The position numbers were made by a program, and so were the translations under genes. Under the pieces are notes generated by a model. It had not been told where the DNA came from and did not search any database. It worked only from the letters and a program-made list of their open reading frames with translations. From Proteles cristata cristata (taxonomy: Eukaryota > Chordata > Mammalia > Carnivora > Hyaenidae), in contig JAESUZ010003395.1 in the NCBI GenBank assembly GCA_017311185.1, positions 1,976,285 through 2,040,284 of the forward strand: DNA of 64,000 nucleotides, read 5' to 3'. Shown in pieces: positions 55,421 to 64,000 of this stretch. Position 1 is the stretch's first letter; each line of letters opens with the position of its first letter.

Positions 55421-55649
55421 TTTATTTACTTAATTTTTTTCACATTTTTATTCATTTTTTGAGAGATAGAGAGAGACTACGATGTGGGGGGGTGGGGGGG
55501 TGCAGAGAGAAGAAGACACAGAATCCAAAGCGGGCTCCAGGCTCTGAGCTGTCAGCACAGAGCCCGATGCAGGGCTCAAACCCACGAATGGTGAGATCAT
55601 GACCTAAGCGAAGTTGGACACTAAACCAACTGAGCCACCTCAGTGCCCC
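55421..55649 (-). mobile_element. carnivore tRNA-Lys SINE in an L1 tail
   Basis: Reverse type A SINE: TTATTCATTTTTTGAGAGAT, CCAGGCTCTGAGCTGTCAGC, ATGCAGGGCTCAAACCCACG and AACTGAGCCACCTCAGTGCC. The body carries an unusual G7-T-G7 run (55485-55499). Target copies are TCAAGTTTTTA at 55410-55420 and TCAAGTTTTAA at 55650-55660. It is younger than the L1 it interrupts. Confidence 0.94.
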
Positions 55650-56025
55650 TCAAGTTTTAATTTAAATTCCATTTACAGTGTAATGTTACTTTCAGGTGTA
55701 GAATCCAGTGATTCATCACATACATACAACATCCAGTGCTCTTCATAACAAGTGCCCTTCTTAATACCCATCACCCATTTAACCCATCCCCCTGCCCACC
55801 TCACCTCCAACAACCCTCAGTTTGTTCTCTGTAGTTTTAAGAGTCTGTTGTCATCACTTCTTTTTCTTTTCCCCTATATTCATTTGTTTTGTTTCTTAAA
55901 TTTCAAGTATGAGTGAAATGATATGGAATTTGTCTTTCTCTGTCTTATTTCATTTAGCGTAATACTCTCTAGCTCCCTCCATATTGATGCAAATGGAAAG
56001 ATTTTGTTCTTTTTTATGGCTGAGT

Positions 56026-56117
56026 ATGTGTGTGTGTGTGTGTGTGTGTATGGGGTGAGACACATATACATACATATATACATATACATACACATACATA
56101 CATACATACATATATAT
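56026..56117. repeat. (GT)n and (ACAT)n compound microsatellite
   Basis: GT run at 56026-56050, then a 12-base spacer, then TACATACATATATACATA-type units to 56117 and a GA-rich tail. It arose in the L1 'gtgtatatatatacc' region. The overlapping frames on both strands are repeat products. Confidence 0.95.
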
Positions 56118-56959
56118 GGGGAGAGAGAGTGAGAGAGATAGATGTCCATTCATCAGTCAATGAATATTTGAGCTCTTTCCATAATTTGGCTATTGTTGTT
56201 AATGCTGCTATAAACATTAGGGTGCTGTATCTCTGAATCAGTATTTTTGTATCCTTTGGGGAGATACCAATAGTGCAAATGCTGGATTGTAGGGTAGTTG
56301 TATTTTTTAAATTTTTTGAGGAGCCTCCGTACTGTTCTCCAGAGTGGCTGCACCAGTTTATATTCCCACCAGGAATGTAAAAGAGTTCCCCTTTGTCTGC
56401 ATCCTTGCCAACATCTAGTTTCCTGTGTTGTTTATTTTAAACATTCTGACAGGTGTGAGGTGATATCTCATTGTAGTTTTGACTTGTATTTCACTGATCA
56501 TGAGTGATGTTGAGCATCTTTTCATGTATCTGTTATCCATCTGTATGTTTTCTTTGGAAACATATCTGTTCATGTCTTCCGCCCATTTATAAACTGAGTT
56601 ATTTTTTGGGGAGGTGTTGAGTTTGATAGGTTTTTTTATATATGTTGGATATTAACCCTTTATCAGATATGTCACTTGCAAATATCTTCCTCCATTCTGA
56701 AGGTTACCTTTTAGTTGTGCTGGCTGTTTCCTTTTCTGTACAGAAGCTTTTTCTCCTTTGATGAAATCCCAATAGTTTGTTTCTGCTTTTGTCTCCCTTG
56801 CCTCCAGAGACAAGTAACATCTCGTAAGAAGTTGTTATGGCTGATGTCAAAGAGATTACTGCCTATGTTCTCTAGGATTTGATGGTTTCCTATCTCACAT
56901 TTATGTCTTTCATTCATTTTGAATTTATTTTTATGTATGGGGTAAATAAGTGTCTAGTT

Positions 56960-57487
56960 TCATCCTTTTGCATGTTTTTGTCCAATTTCCTCAACACCAT
57001 TTGTTGAAGAGACTCTTTTTTTCAATGGATATTCTTTCCTGCTTTGTTGAAGATTAGTTGACCATATAGTTGTGTGTCCGTTTCTGCATTGTTCACTCTG
57101 TTCCATTGATTTCTGTGTCTGTTTCTGTGCTAGGACCATACTGTCTTGATCACTACAGCTTTGTAATATAATTTGAAGTGTGGAATTGTCATGCCTCCAG
57201 TTTTGCTTTTCTTTTTCAAAGATTGCTTTGGCTATTGAGGATCTTTTGTGGTTCCATACAAAGTTTAGAAATGTTCTAGTTCTGTGAAAAACACTGATGG
57301 TATTCTGATAGGGATTGGGTTGTATCTGTAGATTGTTTTCGGTAACATAGACATTTGGATATTTGTTATATATGCCAATCCGTAGGCATGGAGTGTTTTT
57401 TTTTTTTTTCCATTTCTTTGTGTCATCTTCAATTTCTTTCATAAGTGTTTTATAGTTTTCAGAGTACAGATCTTTCACCTCTTTAGT
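56960..57487 (-). pseudogene. carnivore L1 ORF2p C-terminal relic
   Basis: A 172-codon minus-strand frame opens with [19 protein letters not shown] and [16 protein letters not shown], then drifts out of the ORF2p reading after [18 protein letters not shown]. An expanded T tract (57392-57408, read as lysines) and indels disturb it. It belongs to the 3' segment of the 5'-inverted L1. Confidence 0.85.
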
Positions 57488-57489
57488 AA

Positions 57490-59278
57490 TGACATCCTGG
57501 ACCAGATGAACTTAGGCGATATATTCAGAACATTCTACCATAAAACAGAAGAATATACTTTCTTTTCAAGGGCACATGGGACATTCTCCAGAATAGATCA
57601 CATACTAGGTCATAACTCAAGCCTCAACAAGTACAAAAATATTGAGATCATACCATATAGATTTTCTGATCACAATACTATGAAACTTAAGTCAATCACA
57701 AGAAAAAATTGGAAAGAGCACAAATACATGGAGACTAATGAACACCCTACTAAGGAAAGAATGGGTCAACCACAAAATTAAAGAATAGATTAAAAAAATT
57801 TGGAAATAAATGAAAATGAAAACATGAAGGTCCAAATCCTTTGGGATGCAGCAAAAGTGGTCATAAGAGAAAAGTATATAGCAATATAGTTCTACCTCAA
57901 GAAGCAAAAAAAAATCTGTAAAAAAAAAAAAAGTAATCTTACACCTAAAGGAGCTAGAAGAACAACAACAAAAGGACCCAAAAGCCAGCAGCAAAGGGAA
58001 ATACAGGTTAGAGCAGAAATAAATGACACAGAAACAAAAAGAAGCCAATAGAGCAGGAGCTAGTTCTTTGGGGGAAAAAACAAAACAAAACAAAACAAAA
58101 CAACACTAATAAAATCGCAAATCCCCCAGCCAGACTTCTCAAAGAGCAAAGAGAAAGGAACCAAGTAAATAAAATTAGTAATGAGAGAGGAGAAATCACA
58201 ACTGACATCACAGAAATACAAACAATTGTGGAAAATTATATGCCAACAAATTGGGCAAATCTGGAAGAAATGAATAAATTCCTAGAAACATATACACTAC
58301 CAAAACTGAAAGAGGAAGTAGAAAACTTGAATAAACTGATAACCAGCAAATAATTTGAGTCAGTAATCAAAAATCTCCCAGCAAACAAAAAGTCCAGGGC
58401 CAGGGGTCTTCACAGGACAATTCTACCAAACATTTAAAGAAGAGTTAATATCTATTCTCAAATTATCCCAAAAAATAGAAACGGAAGGAAAACTTCCAAA
58501 CTCATTCTATGAGGCCAGAATTACCCTGGTTCCAAAATCAGACAAAGACTAATAAAGAGAACTACAGGACAATATTTCTGATGTACACGGATGCAAAAAT
58601 TCTGAACAAGATACTAGCAAATTGAATCCAATAGTATATTAAAAGAATAATTCACCACAATCAAGTGGGGTTATTCCTGGGTTGCAAGCATGGTTCAATA
58701 TTCACAAATTTATCAGCGTGATTCTCCACATTAATGGAAGAAAAGATAAGAACCATATGATCATGTCAATGGATTCAGAAGAAGCATTTCGTAACATACA
58801 GCACCCATTCTTTAATAAACACCATTAACAAAGTAGGGCTAGTGGGAACATACCTCAACATCACAAAGCTCATATATGAGAAACCCACAACTAATATCAT
58901 TGTCAATGGGGAAAAACCAAGAGTTTTTCCTCCACAGTCAGCAAAGTCAGGAATGTTCACTCTCACCACTGTTGTTCAACATAGTACTGGAATTCCTGGC
59001 CTCAGCAATGAGACAACAAAAAGAAATGAAAGGCATCCAGATTGGTGAGGAAGAAGTCAAACTTTCACTACTTGAAGAAGACATGGTACTTTAAAACCTG
59101 AAAGACTTCACCAAAAGATTGTTAGATCTGATACGCAAATTCAGTAAAGTCACAGGATACAAAATCAATGTACAGAAATCTGTTGCATTTCTATGCACCA
59201 ATCATGAAGCAGGATAAAGAGAAATCAAGGAACTGATCATACAATTGCACCAGAAGCCATAAGATACCTAGGAATAAG
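57490..59278 (+). pseudogene. inverted carnivore L1 ORF2 relic (EN end and RT)
   Basis: Forward ORF2 text. Near 57550-57680 the endonuclease C-terminal part reads FFSRAHGTFSRIDHILGH and later YRFSDHNTMKL, retaining the RIDH and SDH motifs of L1 apurinic-type endonucleases. RT blocks follow with many stops. At 58955-59090 the frame reads [16 protein letters not shown] and later [11 protein letters not shown]. The catalytic FADD has become LEED at 59071-59082, so the RT could not function even if reading frames were intact. Confidence 0.85.
58078..58102 (+). repeat. (AAAAC)n short tandem repeat
   Basis: Five units of AAAAC within the inverted L1 segment, presumably expanded from an A-rich ORF2 stretch. 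Confidence 0.9.
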
Positions 59279-59807
59279 CCTACAATAGAATATTATTCAG
59301 CCTTAAAAACAAAGAAAATCCTACTATTTGTAACAAATGGATGACACTGGAAGACATGCTAAGTGGGGGGGGGACCCAGTATCAGAAAGACAAATATTGT
59401 ATGATTCCATTTATATAAGATATCCAAAATAGTATACTCATGGAAGTAGAGAACAGAATAATGGTTGCCATGGGCCAGGGACAAGAGAAAATAAGGATAT
59501 TCAATGGATATAAAGTCTCAGATATACAAGTTCTAGAAACTGAGTGTACAACATAGTGCCTATAAGCTAATAACACAGTATCAAGACCTTGAAATTTTAT
59601 TAAGAAGGGAGGCTTCATGTGAAAGATTTTTACCATGAAAATGGGGAGGAGGACACAAGAAAACCTCTAGATATGATGGATACTATTATTACCTTGATTG
59701 TGGTGAAAGTACCAGGAGTGTATACATACATCCAAATACATCAAATTGTATTCATTAGATATGTGCAGTTTTTTGGTATATCAGTTGTACCTCAATAAAG
59801 TCATAAA

Positions 59808-60232
59808 AAATGTGGTGGTCGTGATGATAGGTAATATCCCAGGCTAGGTCACAGAAGGGATAGCTTCTGTTTGTCTTTTGCTCTCTTGGATTGCTCTTCT
59901 TTGGGAAGCTGGCTGCCATACTGTGAAGACACTCAAGTAGTCTTTGGAAAAGCCCATGCTGGAGAGAGCTGAGGTCTCCTAATAACATCCAGTACCAACG
60001 TGCCCATCATGAGAACGAGCCATCTTAGATCCTCTAGTCCCTGTCCAGACCTCATGTGAGTGCCCACATCCTGACTACACTCTAATGAGGGATGCCAAGC
60101 CAGAATCAGCCAGCAAAGATGCTCCTAGAGTTCCGACCAATAGAAACGATGAGGTAATAAAGGTCTGTCATTGGTTGAGGCTACTAAGTTTTAGCGTAAT
60201 TTGTTATGCAGAAGTAGATAACTAATACATAA
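59808..60232 (+). mobile_element. ERVL-MaLR-type LTR, right part
   Basis: GGCTAGGTCACAGAAGGGAT, AGCTTCTGTTTGTCTTTTGC, TCTCTTGGATTGCTCTTC, CCATACTGTGAAGACACTCA, AGCCATCTTAGATCCTC, ATGAGGGATGCCAAGCCAGA, GGCTACTAAGTTTTAGCG, TAATTTGTTATGCAGAAGTA and GATAACTAATAC follow an old MaLR-type LTR to its 3' end. It probably continues the LTR begun at 53380, the old L1 having inserted between. Confidence 0.6.
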
Positions 60233-60235
60233 TAT

Positions 60236-60690
60236 TTTATGGTAGCTTTATTTGTAATAGTAAAAAATCAGAAACAATTTAAATTCCCATAAATAAAAGT
60301 ATGGTTGAATAAACTGTAATTAATCCATATAATGAAACATTATACAACTATTAAATTAACAAGGTAGCTCTATGTACTCTAAAGTAAAAAAAAATCTTTA
60401 GACAGTATTAAATAATAAAATCATTAAAGATTCCTCATTGTATTAATTTTTATAATAAATATATCTGGAAGTATGTAATTTACATATACAGCTACATACA
60501 ATTGCCTGTATTTGTATATGCTTTCAGAAACCTCTGGAATAGAGGACTGGATAGAGGAAGGTAGCAAGGATATTTCACTTTATTCACTTCTACATAGTTG
60601 AAATTTTTTAATAACAAACATGTTTTATGTATCCATGTTTGCTTTTCTAATTTTATTTTAAAAATTAAACTAATGAAAAATAAATGAAGT
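60236..60690 (+). mobile_element. ancient L1M 3' end
   Basis: TAGCTTTATTTGTAATAGTA, AATCAGAAACAATTTAAATT, CCCATAAATAAAAGTATGGT, AATTAATCCATATAATGAAA, CATTATACAACTATTAAATT and GTATTTGTATATGCTTTCAG match the last part of mammal-wide L1M elements in order. Ends in an A/T-rich tail. Confidence 0.72.
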
Positions 60691-61764
60691 AGTGTTCTCT
60701 TCTTTTAAGAGCTTTCATTGTTGATATTAGCTAATTACCTCGAAGTACAAGACAAGAAAATAAGATAAAGCCAAAATGCATAATTTACTTTAAAGGCATT
60801 ATGACGATGAAAAGAAGTGGAATGACTATTAGTTTTGATTCCAAGCTAGGAAGTTTTAACTCCCTGTATGGCCACAGCTTACCTGCCTGTCAAATGGGAT
60901 AGTGAATCTCAAGATGTGATCTTGGTAAGGAATAAGAATGACTTGGCCCAGATTTACCACTGATATTGCACAGAGTCCAGAACCCACACCAAATGCCAGA
61001 TGGACTGTGGGTCGATAGTGACATCTTCATGTACAAAAGACAGACATTAAAGAAGGGGATGAAATAGATGTCTACCTGTGGGAGCTATTGATTGGGTTTA
61101 ATGCTAGGCCTTTTATCCTGTTATGCTGTGTGTAATATGCTGAGGATTTCAGAAAAAAAAAAATAATAATGCATGGGCTGTCCCAAGAACTAGAGGTCAA
61201 AAGGGAGTGGATAATAGAATTTGAATAAAAAGGAAAAATTGATTAGCTGATAGTGATTATTAGGCAAGGTTACAGAAGGCAATATTACAACTAGCAGAGC
61301 ATCGCTAAAGGACATCAAAGCCATCTGAATCAACCTGAAGTATAAAATACAAAGATTCAAGTGACCAAAGCAAACTTTAATTGGGATTGCAAATATTACT
61401 TTGCAAAACATGGCTAAAAGGGCTCCTTGAGAGTGTTTATGTGAAACCTTACCCCTTTCTTTCAAAGGTTCCTTGCAAAGAGTTCCAAAAAAATTCTTTA
61501 ATTCTAGTTAATAGATTTTCCTTATTTTAATGTTCTCGTCTCGGGTGTAGGCATATTATAAATGGAATTAACTACATTACTAGTGCTTTTAATCTGATTT
61601 TACTGGTGCCTAGGGCTGATGACTGGGGATCAGCAGTTGTGTTGTTAGAAGAAAAATACAGTTTTACAGAAACAAAATTACATGTCCAAATAAACCTATC
61701 TCTCTGTGCATTTTATTTCTTATCCCAACTAGCCAAAGGGCCCTGACTACATATCTTCAAAAAA
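60691..61764. other. unique non-coding sequence
   Basis: No assignable repeat. The 91-codon minus frame at 61190-61465 is not a recognised protein. Confidence 0.5.
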
Positions 61765-61775
61765 AGGTAGCTACA

Positions 61776-62008
61776 GGGGTGCCTGGGTGGCTCTGTCAGT
61801 TAAGCATCTAACTTCAGCTCAGGTCATGATCTCATGGTTTGTGAATTCAAGCCCCACATCAGGCTCTGTGCTGACAGCTCAGAGCCTGGAGCCTGCTTCA
61901 GATTCGGTGTCTCCCTCTCTCTCTGTCCCTCCCCTGCTCACACAATGTCTCTCCGTCTCAGAAATAAATAAACATTTTTAAAAAATTAAAAGAAAAAAAG
62001 AAAAAAGT
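61776..62008 (+). mobile_element. carnivore tRNA-Lys SINE (type A)
   Basis: GGGGTGCCTGGGTGGCTCTG head, GGTTTGTGAATTCAAGCCCC, GCTGACAGCTCAGAGCCTGG, and tail AAATAAATAAACATTTTTAA. TSD AGGTAGCTACA at 61765-61775 and 62009-62019, perfect. Confidence 0.96.
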
Positions 62009-62019
62009 AGGTAGCTACA

Positions 62020-62762
62020 AGCATCTTGTATGGCTGCAAGAATCAAAAACTTACCCTCTATCAGAGATCTGAAAAGAAGAGCCCACAAGTTGATGCGTTG
62101 CTTTGTTTGTAACAGCTGAACTGTGGGCCTGGAACTCCACCTTTGTGAAGCACTGCATACATTTTTGTAAGACTATTCATATATACAAAATAATTGACAG
62201 TTTTTAATTCAGTCAAATCAACTGCCAGGCAATCCACTGGCTTGCTGCAGAGTCAATCTGATTTGGCTCTAACTGCAGCATCAGTACTTCCTGGGTCCTG
62301 GTCATTCACAGTCCTCCATATGAGGCCACAACTTTGAATCTGGTGACAGGTGAAGGAAAGAAATGCTAGAGTGCATGAGCTGTGAATTTTAAAAGCAGTG
62401 ATTACAGACAGAAGATGACATAGTCTAAAATATCAAAACTGGCCCCTGAAACCATAATGTACTCCTGCCTCAACTTCTATTTTCTTATATTCGCTTGGGA
62501 ATATTTCCAAAGTCTGCACTATGCCCAGCATAAGTCATCTCAACGTGGGTGGCCCATCACCCATAAACCTGCTCATTGACTCAGACATACCAGTGACTTT
62601 CCACTTGCTAAAACCGGCCTTGACTCCTTTACACAAGAGGTCATCAGGTCTTCTGCTCTCTGACAATACTTTGAGTGATTTGGCAGAAGGCAACTCTGTT
62701 CTTTTCAAAGTTTTTTTTTTTTTTTTTGGGGGGGGAGGGCTATTGCATTTCTTATTTTGAAT
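62020..62762. other. unique non-coding sequence with a T17-G8 run
   Basis: A T17 tract at 62711-62727 directly followed by G8 (62728-62735). No transposable element recognised. The 79-codon frame at 62521-62760 ends in that run. Confidence 0.5.
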
Positions 62763-62777
62763 AATCATTTAAAATTT

Positions 62778-63013
62778 GGGGTGCCTGGGTGGCTCAGTTG
62801 ATTAAGCATACGACTTCGGCTTAGGTCATGATCTTACAGTTTGTGGGTTTGAGCCCCGAATCGGTCTCTGTGCTGATGGCCAGCTCAGAGCCTAGAGCCT
62901 GTTTCAGATTCTGTATTTCCCTCTCTCTCTGACCCTCCCCTGCTCTTGCGTGCGCTCTCGCTCTCTCTCTCTCTCTCAGAAATAAATAAAACAGTAACAA
63001 AATTTTTTTAAAA
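62778..63013 (+). mobile_element. carnivore tRNA-Lys SINE (type A)
   Basis: GGGGTGCCTGGGTGGCTCAG head, GTTTGTGGGTTTGAGCCCCG, CTCTCTGACCCTCCCCTGCT, a CT run, and tail AAATAAATAAAACAGTAAC. TSD AATCATTTAAAATTT at 62763-62777 and AATCACTTAAAATTT at 63014-63028, one mismatch in 15. Confidence 0.96.
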
Positions 63014-63028
63014 AATCACTTAAAATTT

Positions 63029-63351
63029 CATGCTACTGCTTGACTTTTTACATTGATCATTATCCCAAGTCCATGGGAAGCTTTTGGGGTACAAATGAAT
63101 GTATTTTATCTTCTTTTCTTGCCTTTTATTTCCTGTACCTACTTCCCCACTACCACTGGGATGGTCACAGTCTCTTACACTAGGAAATCCTTATTACTTA
63201 TTTGTTTTGCAGCTGGAAAACCATGATATAGTTAGGTTTCAGGAACTTCAGAACCTCATTATGATAGGATGATATTTGCACCCCCAAAAAGCTTTATTAC
63301 CATTCTAAAAGCAAAGGGAAAGGAAGGGAAATAAGTTTAATTAAGAGTAAG
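63029..63351. other. unique non-coding sequence
   Basis: Nothing recognisable between the two SINEs. Confidence 0.5.
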
Positions 63352-63360
63352 AATATTTTA

Positions 63361-63535
63361 GGGGTGTCTGGGTGGCTTAGTTAAGAGTCTGACTCTTGAT
63401 TTCATCTCAAGTTTCGTGAGGTTGAGCCCACTGTCAGTGCAGAACCTGCTTGGGATTCTCTCTCTCCTCTCCCTCTGTCCCTCTCCCTGCTCATGCATTC
63501 TTTCTCTCTGAAAAATAAATAAAAAATTAAAAAAA
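63361..63535 (+). mobile_element. carnivore tRNA-Lys SINE (older type B, deleted)
   Basis: GGGGTGTCTGGGTGGCTTAG head lacking the usual 'ttggtt' repeat, type B GACTCTTGATTTCATCTCAA, a shortened middle, GAACCTGCTTGGGATTCTCT and tail AAATAAATAAAAAATTAAA. Short target copies AATATTTT at 63352-63359 and 63537-63544. Confidence 0.9.
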
Positions 63536-63559
63536 TAATATTTTCACAATACAATTTAA

Positions 63560-63715
63560 ACTTCCCAGTGTGCTTACAATGAAGTGGGGCTTAATTGTTA
63601 TTTCTATTTTACAGTTAAGACACCAGGCTGAGAAAGCTTAAGCAATTTGCCTAAAGTCAACTTGATTTTAAAGGGTTGATTCAAACCCAGGTCAGTTGGG
63701 CTCTACCATCCTGGG
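63560..63715 (-). mobile_element. MIR SINE fragment
   Basis: GTTATTTCTATTTTACAGTT, AAGACACCAGGCTGAGAAAG, CTTAAGCAATTTGCCTAAAG and GATTCAAACCCAGGTCAGTT match the reverse complement of MIR in order. The last 285 bases of the window (63716-64000) are unassigned. Confidence 0.75.
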
Positions 63716-64000
63716 CCAGTTCAACAATAGGTAACATTAAAGAGGCTGCAGGAATAATCTGCAGAACAGGGTAACCAGTGAAGGGCTGCAGAGTGATGGA
63801 AGCAGACGGAAATGGGCTGCCGATTGGGGAAAGGCTTCTTAAATGAGGGAACACTGAAAGAAGAAAAAGAGATGGAATATAGCCCTGAAAAACAGAGGAT
63901 CAAGCAAGTGGAGCAAGGTAATAAAAGAAAAAGCATTTGCCATTAAAGCTGTAGAAATATTTACCATTGGTTTCCAATCTCCTCATATTTTCTATCTAGC

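Larger units (their letters stand above)
55395..59278 (-). mobile_element. carnivore L1 with 5' inversion (twin priming)
   Basis: One insertion in two opposed parts. The left part, to about 57487, reads as the reverse complement of the carnivore L1 3' UTR (TGTAGAATCCAGTGATTCAT, CAGTGCTCTTCATAACAAGT) and ORF2 C-terminal half. From about 57490 the text flips to forward ORF2, from the end of the endonuclease domain through RT to CATAAGATACCTAGGAATAA at 59259-59278. The two inner ends are nearly contiguous in L1: forward text stops at CCTAGGAATAA and reverse text begins at AAGAGGTGAAAGATC, the next words of ORF2. The flanking repeat is CCTACAA at 55388-55394 and 59279-59285. A SINE lies in its tail. 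ORF1 and the 5' UTR were never copied. Confidence 0.88.
53490..59810 (+). mobile_element. old L1, interrupted by a younger L1
   Basis: Forward L1 in two parts, 53490-55394 and 59279-59810. The first 160 bases (GAGAAAAGCTGCATTAAGAT, AAGAAGAGCACTTTTACTTT, ACCATCACCGCCCCTTTC) look like an L1 5' UTR and join near 53648 straight to ORF2 RT text (GGTTAACTGCATACTCAGTG). The RT motif FADD is at 53838-53849. ORF2 continues to 55394 (ACCATCAACAGATGAATGAA) and resumes at 59279 with AATAGAATATTATTCAGCCT, ending in a UTR with TATATCAGTTGTACCTCAAT and AAAGTCATAAAAAA near 59806. The interruption is exactly the carnivore L1 at 55395-59278. Confidence 0.82.

Noticed and set aside
51003..56117. CRISPR-like or satellite array
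   Set aside because: The regular units are short tandem repeats of 2 to 6 bases without unique spacers. The window is mammalian.
3290..63535. tRNA-like segments with A- and B-box matches
   Set aside because: They belong to tRNA-Lys-derived SINEs. None is a standalone tRNA gene with an intact cloverleaf and terminator.

Overview
The window reads as nuclear, non-coding DNA from a carnivoran, most likely a cat-family (felid) genome. The main evidence is 21 copies of the carnivore tRNA-Lys-derived SINE, recognised by a 5' end close to GGGCGCCTGGGTGGCTCAG, a GGTTCGTGGGTTCGAGCCCC B-box region, a CT-rich body and an AAATAAATAAA tail. A carnivore-type L1 3' end is also present. Sixteen SINEs are of the feline-type A form, with GACTTCGGCTCAGGTCATGA. 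Five are of an older type B form, with a GACTCTTGATTT-like insertion. Species cannot be fixed from the sequence alone.

I found no convincing protein-coding gene, structural RNA gene, CRISPR array or operon. The longest open frames (up to about 170 codons) are low-complexity antisense frames, frames through microsatellites, or relics of L1 ORF2. The window is probably intergenic or lies inside a large intron.

Layout. From 1 to 12.2 kb there is mostly unique AT-rich DNA with MIR, old L1 pieces, microsatellites and a tandem SINE pair. From 12.2 to 20.3 kb there is a 5'-truncated carnivore L1, an MIR split by a SINE, and a 1.5-kb L1. From 20.3 to 31 kb the DNA is relatively repeat-poor and richer in GC. 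This is the best place to look for regulatory elements: it holds a C-rich/G-quadruplex tract, an acceptor-like site and a CTCF-like site. Within it are an MLT1-like LTR, an old L1 and an MER5-like DNA element. From 33 to 38 kb there is a cluster of opposed L1s. From 38.3 to 44 kb there is an LTR, an MIR and then a long unique stretch with a small CpG-dense patch near 41.45 kb. From 44 to 60.7 kb there is an L1-dense domain. Its centrepiece is a nested structure: an old plus-strand L1 is interrupted by a carnivore L1 with a 5' inversion (twin-priming signature), which is itself interrupted by a SINE. From 60.7 to 64 kb there is unique sequence with three SINEs and an MIR.

Repeats are named by recalled family hallmarks, not by a database search, so subfamily names are approximate and edges are good to roughly 5 to 30 bases. 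Edges are tighter where a target-site duplication (TSD) is given. No previously undescribed biological system was found. The most informative observations concern retrotransposition mechanics and a few candidate regulatory sites.
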